From contig JBBQFC010000007.1 in assembly GCA_038321615.1 (NCBI GenBank), forward strand, positions 14,551-78,550: a stretch of 64,000 nt of DNA, read 5' to 3'. Both the position numbers and the translations under genes were made by a program. Each line of letters opens with the position of its first letter. Position 1 is the first letter of the stretch. The notes under the pieces were generated by a model. That model worked only from the letters and a program-made list of their open reading frames with translations. It was not told the DNA's origin and made no database searches. Positions 1-8,342 of the stretch are shown piece by piece. This DNA comes from JBBQFC01 sp038321615. GTDB taxonomy: Bacteria > Bacteroidota > Bacteroidia > Flavobacteriales_D > Cryomorphaceae.

Positions 1-545
1 GCTGCCAACCCATAGCAAAGTGCATACATAGCGAGCCACAACCCCTTGCTAGAAAAATGGAAAAGAGCAGCGGCTTGTGCAAAAACCAACATCGCAAAGA
101 AAAGGTCGATTTCACCTGTATTGATGGTACCGTAGAAAAGCAAATCGGCAGCAGTGAGCAGGATGAAAACCGACCAAAGGGCCACTTGTCGGCTCACGTG
201 AAGCCGCACCACCCGGTACTGCAAGAAGGCCAAAATAAGGAACGAAAGCGCAGCTGGTAAACGCACTACCCATTCGCTGGTAGTTCCAAAAAGCCAGATA
301 CAGCCAGCGATTAGCCAGTTGAAGAGAGGCGGCTTATTGAAATAAGGTTCTCCGTGTATTTCGGGAACGATGTATGATCCGCGCAGGAACATCTCCAAGG
401 CCACAATGGCCCGGCGGGGTTCCTCGGCGCGGAGTTCGATCACGTGGTTCCATCCCAGCAGCGCCGCTGCGAGAATTATCAACCAAGGCGAAGCCGCAAC
501 TAGCTCGGGATTATAGCTCCGGAATTGGGACGCCCACTGCCGCAT
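1..545 (-). CDS. GT39/ArnT-like integral membrane glycosyltransferase, N-terminal part (cut by window edge)
   Basis: The reverse strand reads open from an ATG at 545 to the window edge, about 181 codons. The protein begins MRQWASQFRSYN, has a first membrane segment (LVAASPWLIILAAALLGW), then RAEEPRRAIVALEM and GEPYFNKPPLFNW, the luminal loop signature of ArnT/PMT-type (GT39, PMT_2) enzymes with acidic residues between the first two membrane helices. Such enzymes move a sugar from a polyprenyl-phosphate donor to lipid A or protein at the outer face of the inner membrane. The C-terminal two thirds lie outside the window, so the acceptor cannot be guessed. It lies 21 bases downstream of the GNAT-nitrilase gene on the same strand, so co-transcription is possible. 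Family call is firm; substrate is unknown. Confidence 0.82.
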   Translation of the reverse strand, partial: MRQWASQFRSYNPELVAASPWLIILAAALLGWNHVIELRAEEPRRAIVALEMFLRGSYIVPEIHGEPYFNKPPLFNWLIAGCIWLFGTTSEWVVRLPAALSFLILAFLQYRVVRLHVSRQVALWSVFILLTAADLLFYGTINTGEIDLFFAMLVFAQAAALFHFSSKGLWLAMYALCYGLA

Positions 546-566
546 GTTTCGTTAAATTCTCAAGCT

Positions 567-2102
567 TTAGCTTTTAGTATTTCTCGTAAGGGAAAATACG
601 TCTTTCCGTCGATCGCGCAGGTTGCGCACTGCGCCAAATTGATTGAGCTCGCGCAACAGGTCAATATCCACGTCGGCCATTAGAATCATCTCGGTATTCG
701 GTGTTGCTTCCGCCTTTACACCATTGGTGGGGAAGGCAAAATCGCAGGGCGTAAATACCATGGATTGGGCAAATTGAATGTCCATATTGTGCACGTTGGG
801 AAGGTTGCCCACGCTACCCGCAATGGCCACGTAACATTCGTTTTCGATGGCGCGCGCCTGGGCGCAATGGCGAACGCGTGAAAATCCATTTTGCGTATCG
901 GTAAGGAATGGGACGAAGAGAATATCCATCCCGTCGTCGGCGAGTATGCGGCTCAGTTCCGGAAACTCCGAATCGTAGCAGATCAATACCCCGATTTTGC
1001 CGCAGTCAGTATCGAAGGCTTTGAGTTCGTTACCTCCTTGCATACCCCAAACACGGGCTTCATCGGGGGTGACGTGGAGCTTCTCATAACGCTCGGTGGT
1101 GCCATCGCGGCGGCAGAGATAGCCTACATTGTAAAGCTTTCCATCCACAATTTCAGGCATGCTACCGGTGATGATATTGATATTATACGAAATAGAAAAC
1201 TCCGAGAATTTCTGCTTAATTTGCTGCGTGTACTTGGCCAATTCGCGTATGGCCTGTGACTCTGGAAGGTGGTTATTTTCGGCCATGAGTGGTGCATTGA
1301 AGAACTCCGGAAAGAGCGCAAAATCGGCTCTATAACCCGAAACGGCATCAATGAAAAATTCCGCCTGCTGGAGCAAATCGTCCATACCCTTATAAGAACG
1401 CATCTGCCATTGAATCAATCCCAACCGCACGTATTTCTTCTTTGTTGCAGCTTGCTTTTGCGGCTTCTCGTAATAAATATTGTCCCATTCAAGTAGCACT
1501 GCAAATCCGCCAGATGCCGAATCGCCTTCAAGGTATCCCCGCAAAATTTTTGAAGGGTGGAAATCGTTAGAGATTTGAAAGTTCAGCACAGGATCGTGAA
1601 TTTCCATCCGCCGTACCTTATCGATATACTCTTTTGGACTTAGGGTTTCGGCATATTTATGATAATGGGGAATGCGGCCGCCAAATGCAATACCGCGCAG
1701 ATTGAGCTTTTCACAGAGCTCCTTACGGTAATCATAAAGCCTCCGGCCTAAACGGAGACCGCGAAACTCTGGCTTCACAAATACGTCGATGCCGTACATT
1801 ACATCGCCATAAGAATTATGGGTATCGAATGTATAATTGGCCGTTATGTCGCGGTACGTGTGCGCATCTTCAAACATGGAGTAATCGACAATAATGGAGA
1901 GTGCACAACCGGCAATCTGGCCATTTACTTTAATTACTACCTGCCCTTCCCGAAATTTATCGATTAATGATTTGATTTGCGCCTCATGCCAAAATGCGGT
2001 GGGCATGGTAATATAGGCCTGAATCATGGCCTTTCTTAATTCTTCGTAATCGCTTAACTCCAAAAACGTAAGCTCAATATTCTCAATTTCAACTTTCTCC
2101 AT
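567..2102 (-). CDS. GNAT acetyltransferase fused to carbon-nitrogen hydrolase (nitrilase superfamily)
   Basis: From the ATG at 2102 the product is 511 residues. Residues 1-215 form a GNAT-type acetyltransferase domain (VKPEFRGLRLGRRLYDYRKE is the acetyl-CoA binding loop and following helix). From about residue 225 to the end runs a nitrilase-superfamily amidohydrolase with the Glu-Lys-Cys triad visible: E266 in LFPEFF, K341 in YEKLHVTP and C375 in LICYDSEFP. The known family is a two-domain GNAT/carbon-nitrogen hydrolase found in many bacteria, with no firmly assigned substrate; it probably acetylates and hydrolyses a small amine or amide in the cytoplasm. An upstream in-frame ATG at 2168 would add 22 residues, but a TAnnTTTG promoter element lies between the two ATGs, so 2102 is preferred. 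Confidence 0.9.
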   Translation of the reverse strand: MEKVEIENIELTFLELSDYEELRKAMIQAYITMPTAFWHEAQIKSLIDKFREGQVVIKVNGQIAGCALSIIVDYSMFEDAHTYRDITANYTFDTHNSYGDVMYGIDVFVKPEFRGLRLGRRLYDYRKELCEKLNLRGIAFGGRIPHYHKYAETLSPKEYIDKVRRMEIHDPVLNFQISNDFHPSKILRGYLEGDSASGGFAVLLEWDNIYYEKPQKQAATKKKYVRLGLIQWQMRSYKGMDDLLQQAEFFIDAVSGYRADFALFPEFFNAPLMAENNHLPESQAIRELAKYTQQIKQKFSEFSISYNINIITGSMPEIVDGKLYNVGYLCRRDGTTERYEKLHVTPDEARVWGMQGGNELKAFDTDCGKIGVLICYDSEFPELSRILADDGMDILFVPFLTDTQNGFSRVRHCAQARAIENECYVAIAGSVGNLPNVHNMDIQFAQSMVFTPCDFAFPTNGVKAEATPNTEMILMADVDIDLLRELNQFGAVRNLRDRRKDVFSLTRNTKS

Positions 2103-2108
2103 AGGCCG

Positions 2109-2116
2109 CAAAAATA
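2109..2116 (-). promoter_or_regulatory. TAnnTTTG promoter -7 element of the GNAT-nitrilase gene
   Basis: On the minus strand the sequence is TATTTTTG followed by six bases and then the ATG at 2102. It matches the Bacteroidota -7 consensus exactly. Transcription would start at or just before the start codon, implying a leaderless or nearly leaderless mRNA. No convincing -33 TTG was seen. Confidence 0.45.
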
Positions 2117-2203
2117 CCATTAATCTGCCGTCGCAGAAAGATAGTCGGGATTTGACTCCGATATACAACGGTGCTTCTACATCAAGAATCCCTGCTCACT
2201 GGT

Positions 2204-2380
2204 TTACGCAGGTGGCACATGGGCTTCATCGAGCATTTGCCGAAGATCGATTTCGATCGCTCTGGCGATACTGGTAATTGGCACGTCATTGTAAGAGCTT
2301 TCAAACGGGTTTTCTGAGTATTCGCCAATTTTTTCAGTAAGAAAAAACACCCAAATAATGATGCCGTCCCATTTTAAACG
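2204..2380 (-). pseudogene. C-terminal remnant of a bestrophin-family channel
   Basis: Read on the minus strand, about 56 codons ending in TAA at 2204-2206 encode WDGIIIWVFFLTEKIGEYSE followed by NPFESSYNDVPITSIAR and IEIDLRQMLDEAHVPPA. This is the conserved C-terminus of bacterial bestrophin-like (RFP-TM) chloride channel proteins: last membrane helix, EN-P-F-E box, NDVP and IEIDLRQML. The family is normally about 290-330 residues; everything before the last helix is missing. There is no start codon or plausible upstream exon in this frame, so it is a gene relic rather than a small gene. Confidence 0.6.
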
Positions 2381-2564
2381 GACCTGGATATTCCGACATG
2401 CGCGAAGGGTATTGAATGCTGTTTACACCGTCGCTGCAAATGCTATCGCCCACCATTGCCTGACTAGGCTCCAAGTCAAGCTCGCTCTCCACATGATCTA
2501 TCAGCTTGTTCACGCTGTCTATCGTTGTAATAGCGTTGGGGTAATACTGGTGTACTAATTGGAG
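2366..2564 (-). pseudogene. Unrecognised coding remnant joined to the bestrophin tail
   Basis: In another minus frame, an open stretch reads LVHQYYPNAITTIDSV, then KLIDHVESELDLEPSQAMVG and DSICSDGVNSIQYPSRM, ending where the bestrophin relic begins. The amino acid content looks protein-like (acidic helix, then a D-S-I-C-S-D-G-V-N-S-I-Q motif), but I cannot name the family with confidence. The frame runs on upstream through the terminator hairpin at 2648-2681, so that upstream part is not coding. It may be the internal piece of a second decayed gene. Low confidence. Confidence 0.25.
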
Positions 2565-2643
2565 TTTTTCTCTTTTTTCATAGTAGAAATTAAAACAAGC
2601 CAGAAAAGCACAATTTCTAAATTGACGTGCAAAAATCGCAATC

Positions 2644-2681
2644 AAAAAAAATGGGGCTCGCCATACAGCAAGCCCCATTTT
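2644..2681 (-). terminator. Rho-independent terminator of the PRC-barrel gene
   Basis: Inverted repeat with arms AAAATGGGGCT (2648-2658) and AGCCCCATTTT (2671-2681) and a 12-base loop. On the minus strand the stem is followed by a run of Ts (2644-2650 complement), placed 20 bases after the PRC-barrel stop codon. The flanking A and T runs would let it work weakly in the other direction too. Confidence 0.75.
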
Positions 2682-2701
2682 CACTCCAGCAATCATAGGC
2701 T

Positions 2702-3409
2702 CTATATCTTTCGGTCTATCGGGTTGTTGCCTTCCACCGAGTCATGGTTTTCAAACCGGACTTCGCGTCCTTTGGGATCATTGTTCAATGCATCTTGATG
2801 ACCATATTTCAAATTGGCACGCGAGCCTTGAACACCTTCCAAATTGCGCGTTGCAGTATTCTCATTATTTTTCGTTGAGCTATCGGATGAGTCGCCGCGC
2901 TTGGGGTCGTAATTCATGCTCTGCTCCGACCGGGCGTGCTCATTTCGCGTTCGATTAGAACTTCCATCAGACTCTTCGTAATTTGGCTCGTCGAAGCCGT
3001 CGATAGATTCTTGGGCATAGGCCGACTCCCTGTAGTCACTATCAAATCGTTCTGGACTACGGTCGAGGTCATAATAGGCATAAACGCTGTCGATAAATTC
3101 GTTCTGCGGACCCTTTGGCCAATTGTCCTTGTCGAAACCAGGGGAATTTTCAAGTCGCTCTTTTGAGACGTCTAAAATCAACTTTCGATCTTCGGTATCT
3201 ACGGTTAAGGCTTCCATCGGAATAGCAAAGTACTTGCTTCCAAGATTCAAGAAGCCTGTGGAAACAGAAAGCACTGCATAAGACACTCGCGCCATAGAGG
3301 TATCGATTACCATGTCGAGGATTTCGCCGATATGTTCTCCGGCCAGATTATCTACCTGAGTTCCGTTGAGGGAAGTAGCCGAGAGCAATGTAGTATGTTG
3401 GGAATTCAT
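2702..3409 (-). CDS. PRC-barrel domain protein with acidic low-complexity tail
   Basis: 235 residues. Residues 10-90 (LSATSLNGTQVDNLAGEHIG, then the conserved DMVID and SVSTGFLNLGSKYFAIP) are a PRC-barrel domain, a small beta-barrel shared by photosynthetic reaction centre H subunits, RimM and many stress proteins. Here the usual motif set G-ExxGxIxDhhID is clear. From residue 100 on the chain is hydrophilic and rich in Ser, Asp, Glu, Asn and Arg, with no recognisable fold and probably disordered. No signal peptide or membrane segment, so cytoplasmic. Similar proteins in Bacteroidota are often annotated as stress-related; no direct function can be read. Single gene with its own terminator. 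Confidence 0.8.
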   Translation of the reverse strand: MNSQHTTLLSATSLNGTQVDNLAGEHIGEILDMVIDTSMARVSYAVLSVSTGFLNLGSKYFAIPMEALTVDTEDRKLILDVSKERLENSPGFDKDNWPKGPQNEFIDSVYAYYDLDRSPERFDSDYRESAYAQESIDGFDEPNYEESDGSSNRTRNEHARSEQSMNYDPKRGDSSDSSTKNNENTATRNLEGVQGSRANLKYGHQDALNNDPKGREVRFENHDSVEGNNPIDRKI

Positions 3410-3642
3410 AATATTTCAGATTTGGGGTTCGGCATGAAAAACTCAAAATCCATTCCGAATTAAGACGTCTGTATTTCACCCAGTTACAAATAGGATGGGG
3501 AATCAAATCCCCAAAGTGAAATAAACAGGTTGTAGAATTATTTGCCATTCTTCCATTTGTGGATCATAAAAAGAATCGAAAAAGCTACTCTAATGGCTAT
3601 TTATAAGTTTGTGGCCTTCGGAATTGATTTAATTTGGTCGCC

Positions 3643-5709
3643 ATGTCTAAAGGCCTTTCCCGTATTCTGTCCTCTTCTTTGCTGGTTTTGGCTGGTTTGG
3701 CATTGCTCGCTTTTCATCATTGGGGCTATGTCGGGCATTATGGCTTCGACGATCTGGAGTACGCCGAATTGGCTTTTCGGACGCTAAAAGGCACGGTAGA
3801 TTTCACCAATCATTTCTCTTATCGCACAGCCATAATCTGGCCCACCGCGCTCTCGTATTGGCTATTTGGAGTAAGCGATTTCAGCTCGGCTCTTCCACCC
3901 CTGTTGGCCACGTTTTCCATTTTGATATTGATTTTCCTGGTCTGCCGAAAGGCTGGACCCGTATCGGTGGCAATTGCATTCGCATTTGCGCTCGGCACCG
4001 AATGGTTTCTTTTCTACAGCGATAAGCTTATGCCCGATATGTATGTAGCCTTATCGGTAATGCTGGCGGCGTGCGTCCTTTATCGCTGGCGCGCCACTCC
4101 CTGGGGTGGTCTGGCGCTCGCATTGGCGCTTTTTATTGGGTTCTCGGCAAAGGCAACCATCATTTTGATAATTCCGTGGCTGGCATTCCTCGTCGCAGGA
4201 GATTTGCTTCGAAGAGACCATCTGAAATTTTGGGGGGCAGCATTTATTACTACACTTGTCTTAGGCGGCTTTTATGCGATTTGGTCGTACTACGTGTCTG
4301 GTGAATTCACAGGCCGACTAACCGCAATTGCGACCAATGGCTACCTCAACGCTTGCAGTTATGACCAACAGCCTTTAAGCGCAGTAATAGCCCGGGTGGG
4401 GTGGGAATTTTGGGATATGGGATTTCGACAAGGCCTTTTTATATGCTTACCTGTCATCTTGGCGGGACTTTTCCGAAGAGAACGCGGCAAACGGCAAAAA
4501 GACCAATCCTTTTTCTTGTACGGCGCTGTGATTCTACTTTTCTCGGCCAATTTCATGAGCATCAGCCCTTCGGCCTATGTGCCAATGTGTTTGGATATAC
4601 GCCATTATCTCTACCTCACGCCAATAATGGCAGTGGCCGCCGCAAGATTGCTCCCGTCGCAATTGGAAAATAAGAAGACACTCACTCTTTTGATGGCCTT
4701 TTTCATGGCGTTTGCCGTGGTTGCTCATTACAGCGAGAAGGTGCTCCTATCCAAAGTATATCTTGCCCTTGTTTTGCTTACGGCCATCTATTTCATTATC
4801 AAAAAATACGACCAAAAAAAGATTGCTTTTACATTCGGAACCATTCTAATAATATCCTTCCTACCCTACCAAATTGTTCCTTATGCTAAAAATGTAAATT
4901 ATCGCGGTCAACGCGATTTTATTACCAAAGAGCTCAACGAGCTACCGGTGGGAAGCCTCTTGCTGGCCGACCCTGTGCAAGCGCGCCTTGCAACATATTG
5001 GTTGGAGTTCGATACTTCCAGAGTAAGAGCTATTCGATCCGCGACTGCCAATTGGTGGGAAACTCCATCACCAAGCGTATATTTTCTGCGAAACAGGCAT
5101 ACCGGCAACCTTTCGGGAGCAACCCCTGGAGTTGAGCCCTGGTATTTAAAGCTGCTTCAATCTGACGCCTTGATGGCCCAGCACAAAGACCTGGGTATTA
5201 CGCTTTACGATGCCTCGCCGCTTCAAAAGATACTTTCTAAAAGAGTAGAACTCAAACAAACCTTACTCACCTTCAGTGAAGCCGATGAAGCGTGGCGACT
5301 CGGATCAGATATACGCAAGGAACAGGCCGATGGAAGTGAAAATAGGTTTGAACATGTCGGTGAATTTTCATCTACGTTTGAATATCCTGTTGACAGTTTG
5401 CACATTGATGAGCAAATGCTGATTTTGGAAACCCAGTGTCGCGCAAGATCATCATCTCCCGGCACCGTATTGTTGGTATTAAGCATAGAAGAAGGTGAAC
5501 GGGTGCTCTTTCGCAGCGAGAGCCGTATCGACAATGAACTGCTTGCTCCGGGTATTTGGTGGCCTGTAAAGTGGACCGAATCAGTGGCTGGTGAAGTGCT
5601 CGCTGCGGGAGCAAAAATTAAAGTTTATTTCTACAATCCAACAAAAGGCGATTTGGAGCTCGACGATTTTCAAGTTCGGCTACTTGCTTATCCACAGATG
5701 GAAAAGTGA
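3643..5709 (+). CDS. GT39/PMT_2-type polyprenyl-phosphate sugar glycosyltransferase
   Basis: 688 residues from the ATG at 3643 (a TTG three codons earlier at 3634 is in frame but less likely). The N-terminal half is polytopic: first helix LLVLAGLALLAFHHW, then the loop GYVGHYGFDDLEYAELAFRT with adjacent acidic residues (D-D-L-E-Y-A), the usual catalytic loop position of GT39/PMT_2 enzymes. Eight or more further hydrophobic helices follow to about residue 420. The C-terminal 250 residues are a soluble domain, probably periplasmic. The enzyme should transfer a sugar from a polyprenyl-phosphate carrier outside the cytoplasm; the acceptor is unknown. It stands alone between two minus-strand genes. 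It is more divergent than the partial gene at the left edge, lacking the NKPPL box. Confidence 0.8.
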   Translation: MSKGLSRILSSSLLVLAGLALLAFHHWGYVGHYGFDDLEYAELAFRTLKGTVDFTNHFSYRTAIIWPTALSYWLFGVSDFSSALPPLLATFSILILIFLVCRKAGPVSVAIAFAFALGTEWFLFYSDKLMPDMYVALSVMLAACVLYRWRATPWGGLALALALFIGFSAKATIILIIPWLAFLVAGDLLRRDHLKFWGAAFITTLVLGGFYAIWSYYVSGEFTGRLTAIATNGYLNACSYDQQPLSAVIARVGWEFWDMGFRQGLFICLPVILAGLFRRERGKRQKDQSFFLYGAVILLFSANFMSISPSAYVPMCLDIRHYLYLTPIMAVAAARLLPSQLENKKTLTLLMAFFMAFAVVAHYSEKVLLSKVYLALVLLTAIYFIIKKYDQKKIAFTFGTILIISFLPYQIVPYAKNVNYRGQRDFITKELNELPVGSLLLADPVQARLATYWLEFDTSRVRAIRSATANWWETPSPSVYFLRNRHTGNLSGATPGVEPWYLKLLQSDALMAQHKDLGITLYDASPLQKILSKRVELKQTLLTFSEADEAWRLGSDIRKEQADGSENRFEHVGEFSSTFEYPVDSLHIDEQMLILETQCRARSSSPGTVLLVLSIEEGERVLFRSESRIDNELLAPGIWWPVKWTESVAGEVLAAGAKIKVYFYNPTKGDLELDDFQVRLLAYPQMEK

Positions 5710-5824
5710 TTGTAATACTTGGAATGTTTAGCACCGATCAATGGTTTTGGAAAAACCTAGTGTTTCTATGCCACAATAAATCCCTATGCAGCGCAGCTAT
5801 CCGATTGATGGTAAATGGCTTGCG

Positions 5825-5860
5825 CAAAAAAAAAAGCGCCAAAGGGCGCTTTAAATTTTT
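5825..5860 (-). terminator. Rho-independent terminator of trxA
   Basis: On the minus strand the sequence reads AAAGCGCCCTTTGGCGCTTT followed by seven more Ts. Stem AAAGCGCC/GGCGCTTT closes a short loop, 20 bases after the trxA stop. Confidence 0.8.
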
Positions 5861-5874
5861 CACTGAAGGGCTGA

Positions 5875-6192
5875 TTACATCTGTGCGTCCAGTTTCTGTG
5901 ATAAAACTGACTTCGGAACGGCACCAACCGATTTGTCCACAACTTCTCCATTTTTTAAAAAAAGAATAGTTGGGATGTTTCGGATACCGTATTTGGAAGC
6001 AATACCTGGATTTTCATCCACATTTACCTTACCGATAACAGCTTTACCGTCGTAATCTTTTGAAAGTTCTTCAACGATAGGACCTACCATTCGGCAAGGC
6101 CCGCACCATTCTGCCCAAAAATCAACGAGAACGGGTTTATTAGATTTGAGTGCCAATTCGTCGAAATTCGACTCCGTGAATTCTACTGCCAT
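5875..6192 (-). CDS. trxA: Thioredoxin
   Basis: 105 residues, the normal length of thioredoxin 1. The active site is WAEWCGPCRM with the redox cysteines at C30 and C33; the cis-proline loop is RNIPTILFLKNGE. It has no signal peptide, so it is the cytoplasmic reductant for ribonucleotide reductase, methionine sulfoxide reductase and other thiol proteins, recycled by thioredoxin reductase (not in this window). The gene has its own promoter element (6253-6260) and terminator and appears monocistronic. The name is secure by motif and length. Confidence 0.95.
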   Translation of the reverse strand: MAVEFTESNFDELALKSNKPVLVDFWAEWCGPCRMVGPIVEELSKDYDGKAVIGKVNVDENPGIASKYGIRNIPTILFLKNGEVVDKSVGAVPKSVLSQKLDAQM

Positions 6193-6252
6193 AATTATTT
6201 TCTATGTGGTTAATGAAAAGTGAAGCGTAGCTGCTCCACCTAAAAGCTGGTG

Positions 6253-6260
6253 CAAAGCTA
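6253..6260 (-). promoter_or_regulatory. TAnnTTTG promoter -7 element of trxA
   Basis: On the minus strand TAGCTTTG, an exact match to the Bacteroidota -7 consensus, 60 bases upstream of the trxA ATG. No clear TTG -33 box at the expected spacing. Confidence 0.5.
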
Positions 6261-6338
6261 AACCATTTCTGCGGCCTGCTAAGTCGGGTGGCATACCTTT
6301 AAAATGATCGACTTATTATCGAAATCTATATCCTGCGC

Positions 6339-7379
6339 TCAAGTGTGCTTTCGCCGCATTTGTGTCTCCGACCCTGCTATTATGGCCATCAAAACCAGTT
6401 CTTCCGGTTCGAAACACGCATCTTCGCGGGTGTATTTTTGCACCACAGCTGCGAAACCAGGTTCGCAAGCGGATGTCAAAATTTTGGGGTGTAAGTATGA
6501 GCTTCGACAAACTGAAGGTGTATTTCCCAAATAACTGGCCACCAATTTTACCAACGTAGTTTCAAATTTTAAGCGTGGGTTTTCGCCCACTCGCTCGCAT
6601 GCCGTGCGATGGTATTTAATGGCCAAAGCATTGGCTCCCCACGTTCGGAAGTCCTTGGCTGTAAAGTTTTTTCCATCCGAGATGTCGCGCAAGTAGGCAT
6701 TTACGTCACTGGACGAGATGGTAAGCAAATTCCCGCCGGCCTTATATTTCAACAGGCTGTGACCGGGTAGCTCGCTGCAACGCTGAATCAATTTGCAAAG
6801 ACGTTTGTTCTCAATATCTACCTTTCGGCTCACGCCTTTTTTACCGATGTATTCCAAGTGCAGCCCTTCTTTATCAATCTTCAAATGCTTTCGGCGCAGG
6901 GTCGTGAGTCCAAAGGACTTGTTGATGCGGGTGTAGTAAGCATTTCCCACACGTAAGTAGCCCTCGTCCATAATGGCCACGGCTAAGGCCAACGTCTTTT
7001 CCTTCGTCCACTCGCGTTTTCGCAAATCGGCTTCGTATCGCTCACGAATCTGTGGAAGTGCTTTCCCAAAATCAATGAGGTGTAGAAATTTTTCGCTAGA
7101 ACTATAGCTCGTCCACTCCGGGTGATATTTGTATTGCTTGCGGCTCTTATCGTCTCTACCTGTGACTTGCAGGAAACCTTGGGGAAGCAAGCATATCCAA
7201 ACGTCGCTCCACGCTGGCGGAATAACCAATTTATTAATACGCTCTTTTTCAGCGCGATCCTTTATCAGGAAGTTATCGGGGAGGTAATAAGAAAAACCTT
7301 TTCCACTGCGCTTCCGCGAAATCCCCGGCTCCTCATCGCTCACATACACCAATCCGGGTGGCAACATTTCGGCGGTCAT
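6339..7379 (-). CDS. DNA topoisomerase IB (poxvirus type)
   Basis: 346 residues, the usual size for bacterial type IB topoisomerases. The N-terminal beta domain begins GISRKRSGKGFSYYLPD; the catalytic domain contains GYLRVGNAYYTRINKSFGLT (first catalytic Arg), GKKGVSRKVDI (Lys), KDFRTWGANALA (second Arg) and CRSSYLHPKIL with the nucleophilic tyrosine at residue 295. The enzyme nicks one strand, forms a 3'-phosphotyrosine link and relaxes positive and negative supercoils without ATP. In bacteria it is an accessory enzyme beside gyrase and topoisomerase I, and its role is unclear. It is a single gene upstream of, and in the same direction as, trxA, separated by 146 bases that contain the trxA promoter. 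Confidence 0.93.
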   Translation of the reverse strand: MTAEMLPPGLVYVSDEEPGISRKRSGKGFSYYLPDNFLIKDRAEKERINKLVIPPAWSDVWICLLPQGFLQVTGRDDKSRKQYKYHPEWTSYSSSEKFLHLIDFGKALPQIRERYEADLRKREWTKEKTLALAVAIMDEGYLRVGNAYYTRINKSFGLTTLRRKHLKIDKEGLHLEYIGKKGVSRKVDIENKRLCKLIQRCSELPGHSLLKYKAGGNLLTISSSDVNAYLRDISDGKNFTAKDFRTWGANALAIKYHRTACERVGENPRLKFETTLVKLVASYLGNTPSVCRSSYLHPKILTSACEPGFAAVVQKYTREDACFEPEELVLMAIIAGSETQMRRKHT

Positions 7380-7394
7380 AATATATCCTTTTCA

Positions 7395-7625
7395 ATGCGT
7401 GTATTCCAAAAGGATGCCGATTTAGGATACGAGGTGAGCATAAATTTACCAGACGCAGATTTCACGCGCTATTTTATTCCAGCCAGTGGAAATTTGCAAT
7501 CGCAGTATTTTACAGAGATGTTTTATGATTTTGAATTGATCGACCTGCAACTACGAAAAAATCCCCATTTAAAGCTTGTGAATGGAGTAGCGAAGTACGG
7601 CTACGAAAACTGCACCACCGATTAG
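7395..7625 (+). CDS. Possible small conserved-type protein of 76 residues
   Basis: An ATG at 7395 opens 76 codons: MRVFQKDADLGYEVSINLPD, then FTRYFIPASGNLQSQYFTEM and a C-terminal LRKNPHLKLVNGVAKYG. The composition is protein-like, with alternating polar and hydrophobic residues that would suit a small alpha/beta fold. It starts 15 bases from the oppositely oriented topoisomerase gene, which suits a divergent promoter region. Its last 57 bases run antisense over the 3' end of the formate/nitrite channel gene. No family recognised; the reading may be accidental, since an in-frame extension also runs antisense through the topoisomerase gene. Confidence 0.35.
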   Translation: MRVFQKDADLGYEVSINLPDADFTRYFIPASGNLQSQYFTEMFYDFELIDLQLRKNPHLKLVNGVAKYGYENCTTD

Positions 7626-8342
7626 ATTACCGACAACCGTCAAAGCCAATGTACTTAGGTAGACGCCCAGGTTGGGATCAGAGCTATGTATCAATCCGGC
7701 TACTAGCTCTACCGTACCCACTACGCAATGGTGAAGTTTGCCATAGCCAATGACGAACGTAACCAAAGCGACCAGAAATATCCGACTGATAGTTTCCTGC
7801 GCGCTTGTAAGGAGCCAACCTAAGAGACCCATCATCCAACCGGCCAACACAGCGCTGCCTGCTACAATGTACCACTCCGGTTTGATCATTGTTTCCGCAA
7901 AAGAGACAAGGGATTCTGCACTTACCACTTTATGCGCCGGGCCAATCCAACTAATGAAGGAAGCAAAAAGTGACCCTCCAATTATGTTACCAAGGAGTAC
8001 AAAACTCCATAATTTAAGCAATTCTTTAAAGGCGACGCTTCCCTTTAAAAAGGGAATCATGGCGAGCGATGTTTGCTCGGTGAAAAGTTGGCTTCCGCCA
8101 ATGATTACAAAAATAAATCCCAGCGGATAACCCATGGCAACCAACACGTGCAATACTTCCTCGCTGAGTTTATCGTGAAAAGTGGTGTAGAGCAAACCCA
8201 TTAAGACTACCGAAAATCCAATTTCCAAACCCCCAGCTAGGGCGCTGAGAAAAAGTCCCGATCGACTTTTGCGGTACTCCAGCAAACTTGATCCGTATTG
8301 CTCCAAGAGCACATCTTCGGTTTCTTTTGGGCTATCTGACAT
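7569..8342 (-). CDS. Formate/nitrite transporter (FNT) family channel
   Basis: 257 residues with six hydrophobic helices arranged as in FocA/NirC. The N-terminus is hydrophilic, then SALAGGLEIGFSVVLMG (TM1), GYPLGFIFVIIGGSQLFTEQ (TM2 with the broken-helix G-x-S-Q-L-F-T-E-Q), LLGNIIGGSLFASFIS (TM3), AGSAVLAGWMMGLLGWL (TM4), FVIGYGKLHHCVVGTVELV (TM5, with the central-pore His of the family in K-L-H-H-C) and VVGNLIGGAVFVAVLRY (TM6). FNT pentamers conduct formate, nitrite or hydrosulfide through the inner membrane. The H-H-C-V-V-G box and the TEQT loop resemble the YfdC-like branch more than FocA itself, so the substrate is open. No formate or nitrite enzyme is next to it. Confidence 0.9.
   Translation of the reverse strand: MSDSPKETEDVLLEQYGSSLLEYRKSRSGLFLSALAGGLEIGFSVVLMGLLYTTFHDKLSEEVLHVLVAMGYPLGFIFVIIGGSQLFTEQTSLAMIPFLKGSVAFKELLKLWSFVLLGNIIGGSLFASFISWIGPAHKVVSAESLVSFAETMIKPEWYIVAGSAVLAGWMMGLLGWLLTSAQETISRIFLVALVTFVIGYGKLHHCVVGTVELVAGLIHSSDPNLGVYLSTLALTVVGNLIGGAVFVAVLRYSIHKL

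Noticed and set aside
891..1259. Open frame on the plus strand inside the GNAT-nitrilase gene
   Set aside because: Antisense to the conserved nitrilase catalytic core, which is clearly the coding strand.
3542..3787. Short plus-strand frame overlapping the start of the GT39-type gene
   Set aside because: Different frame from a recognisable membrane enzyme, no homology; treated as a shadow.
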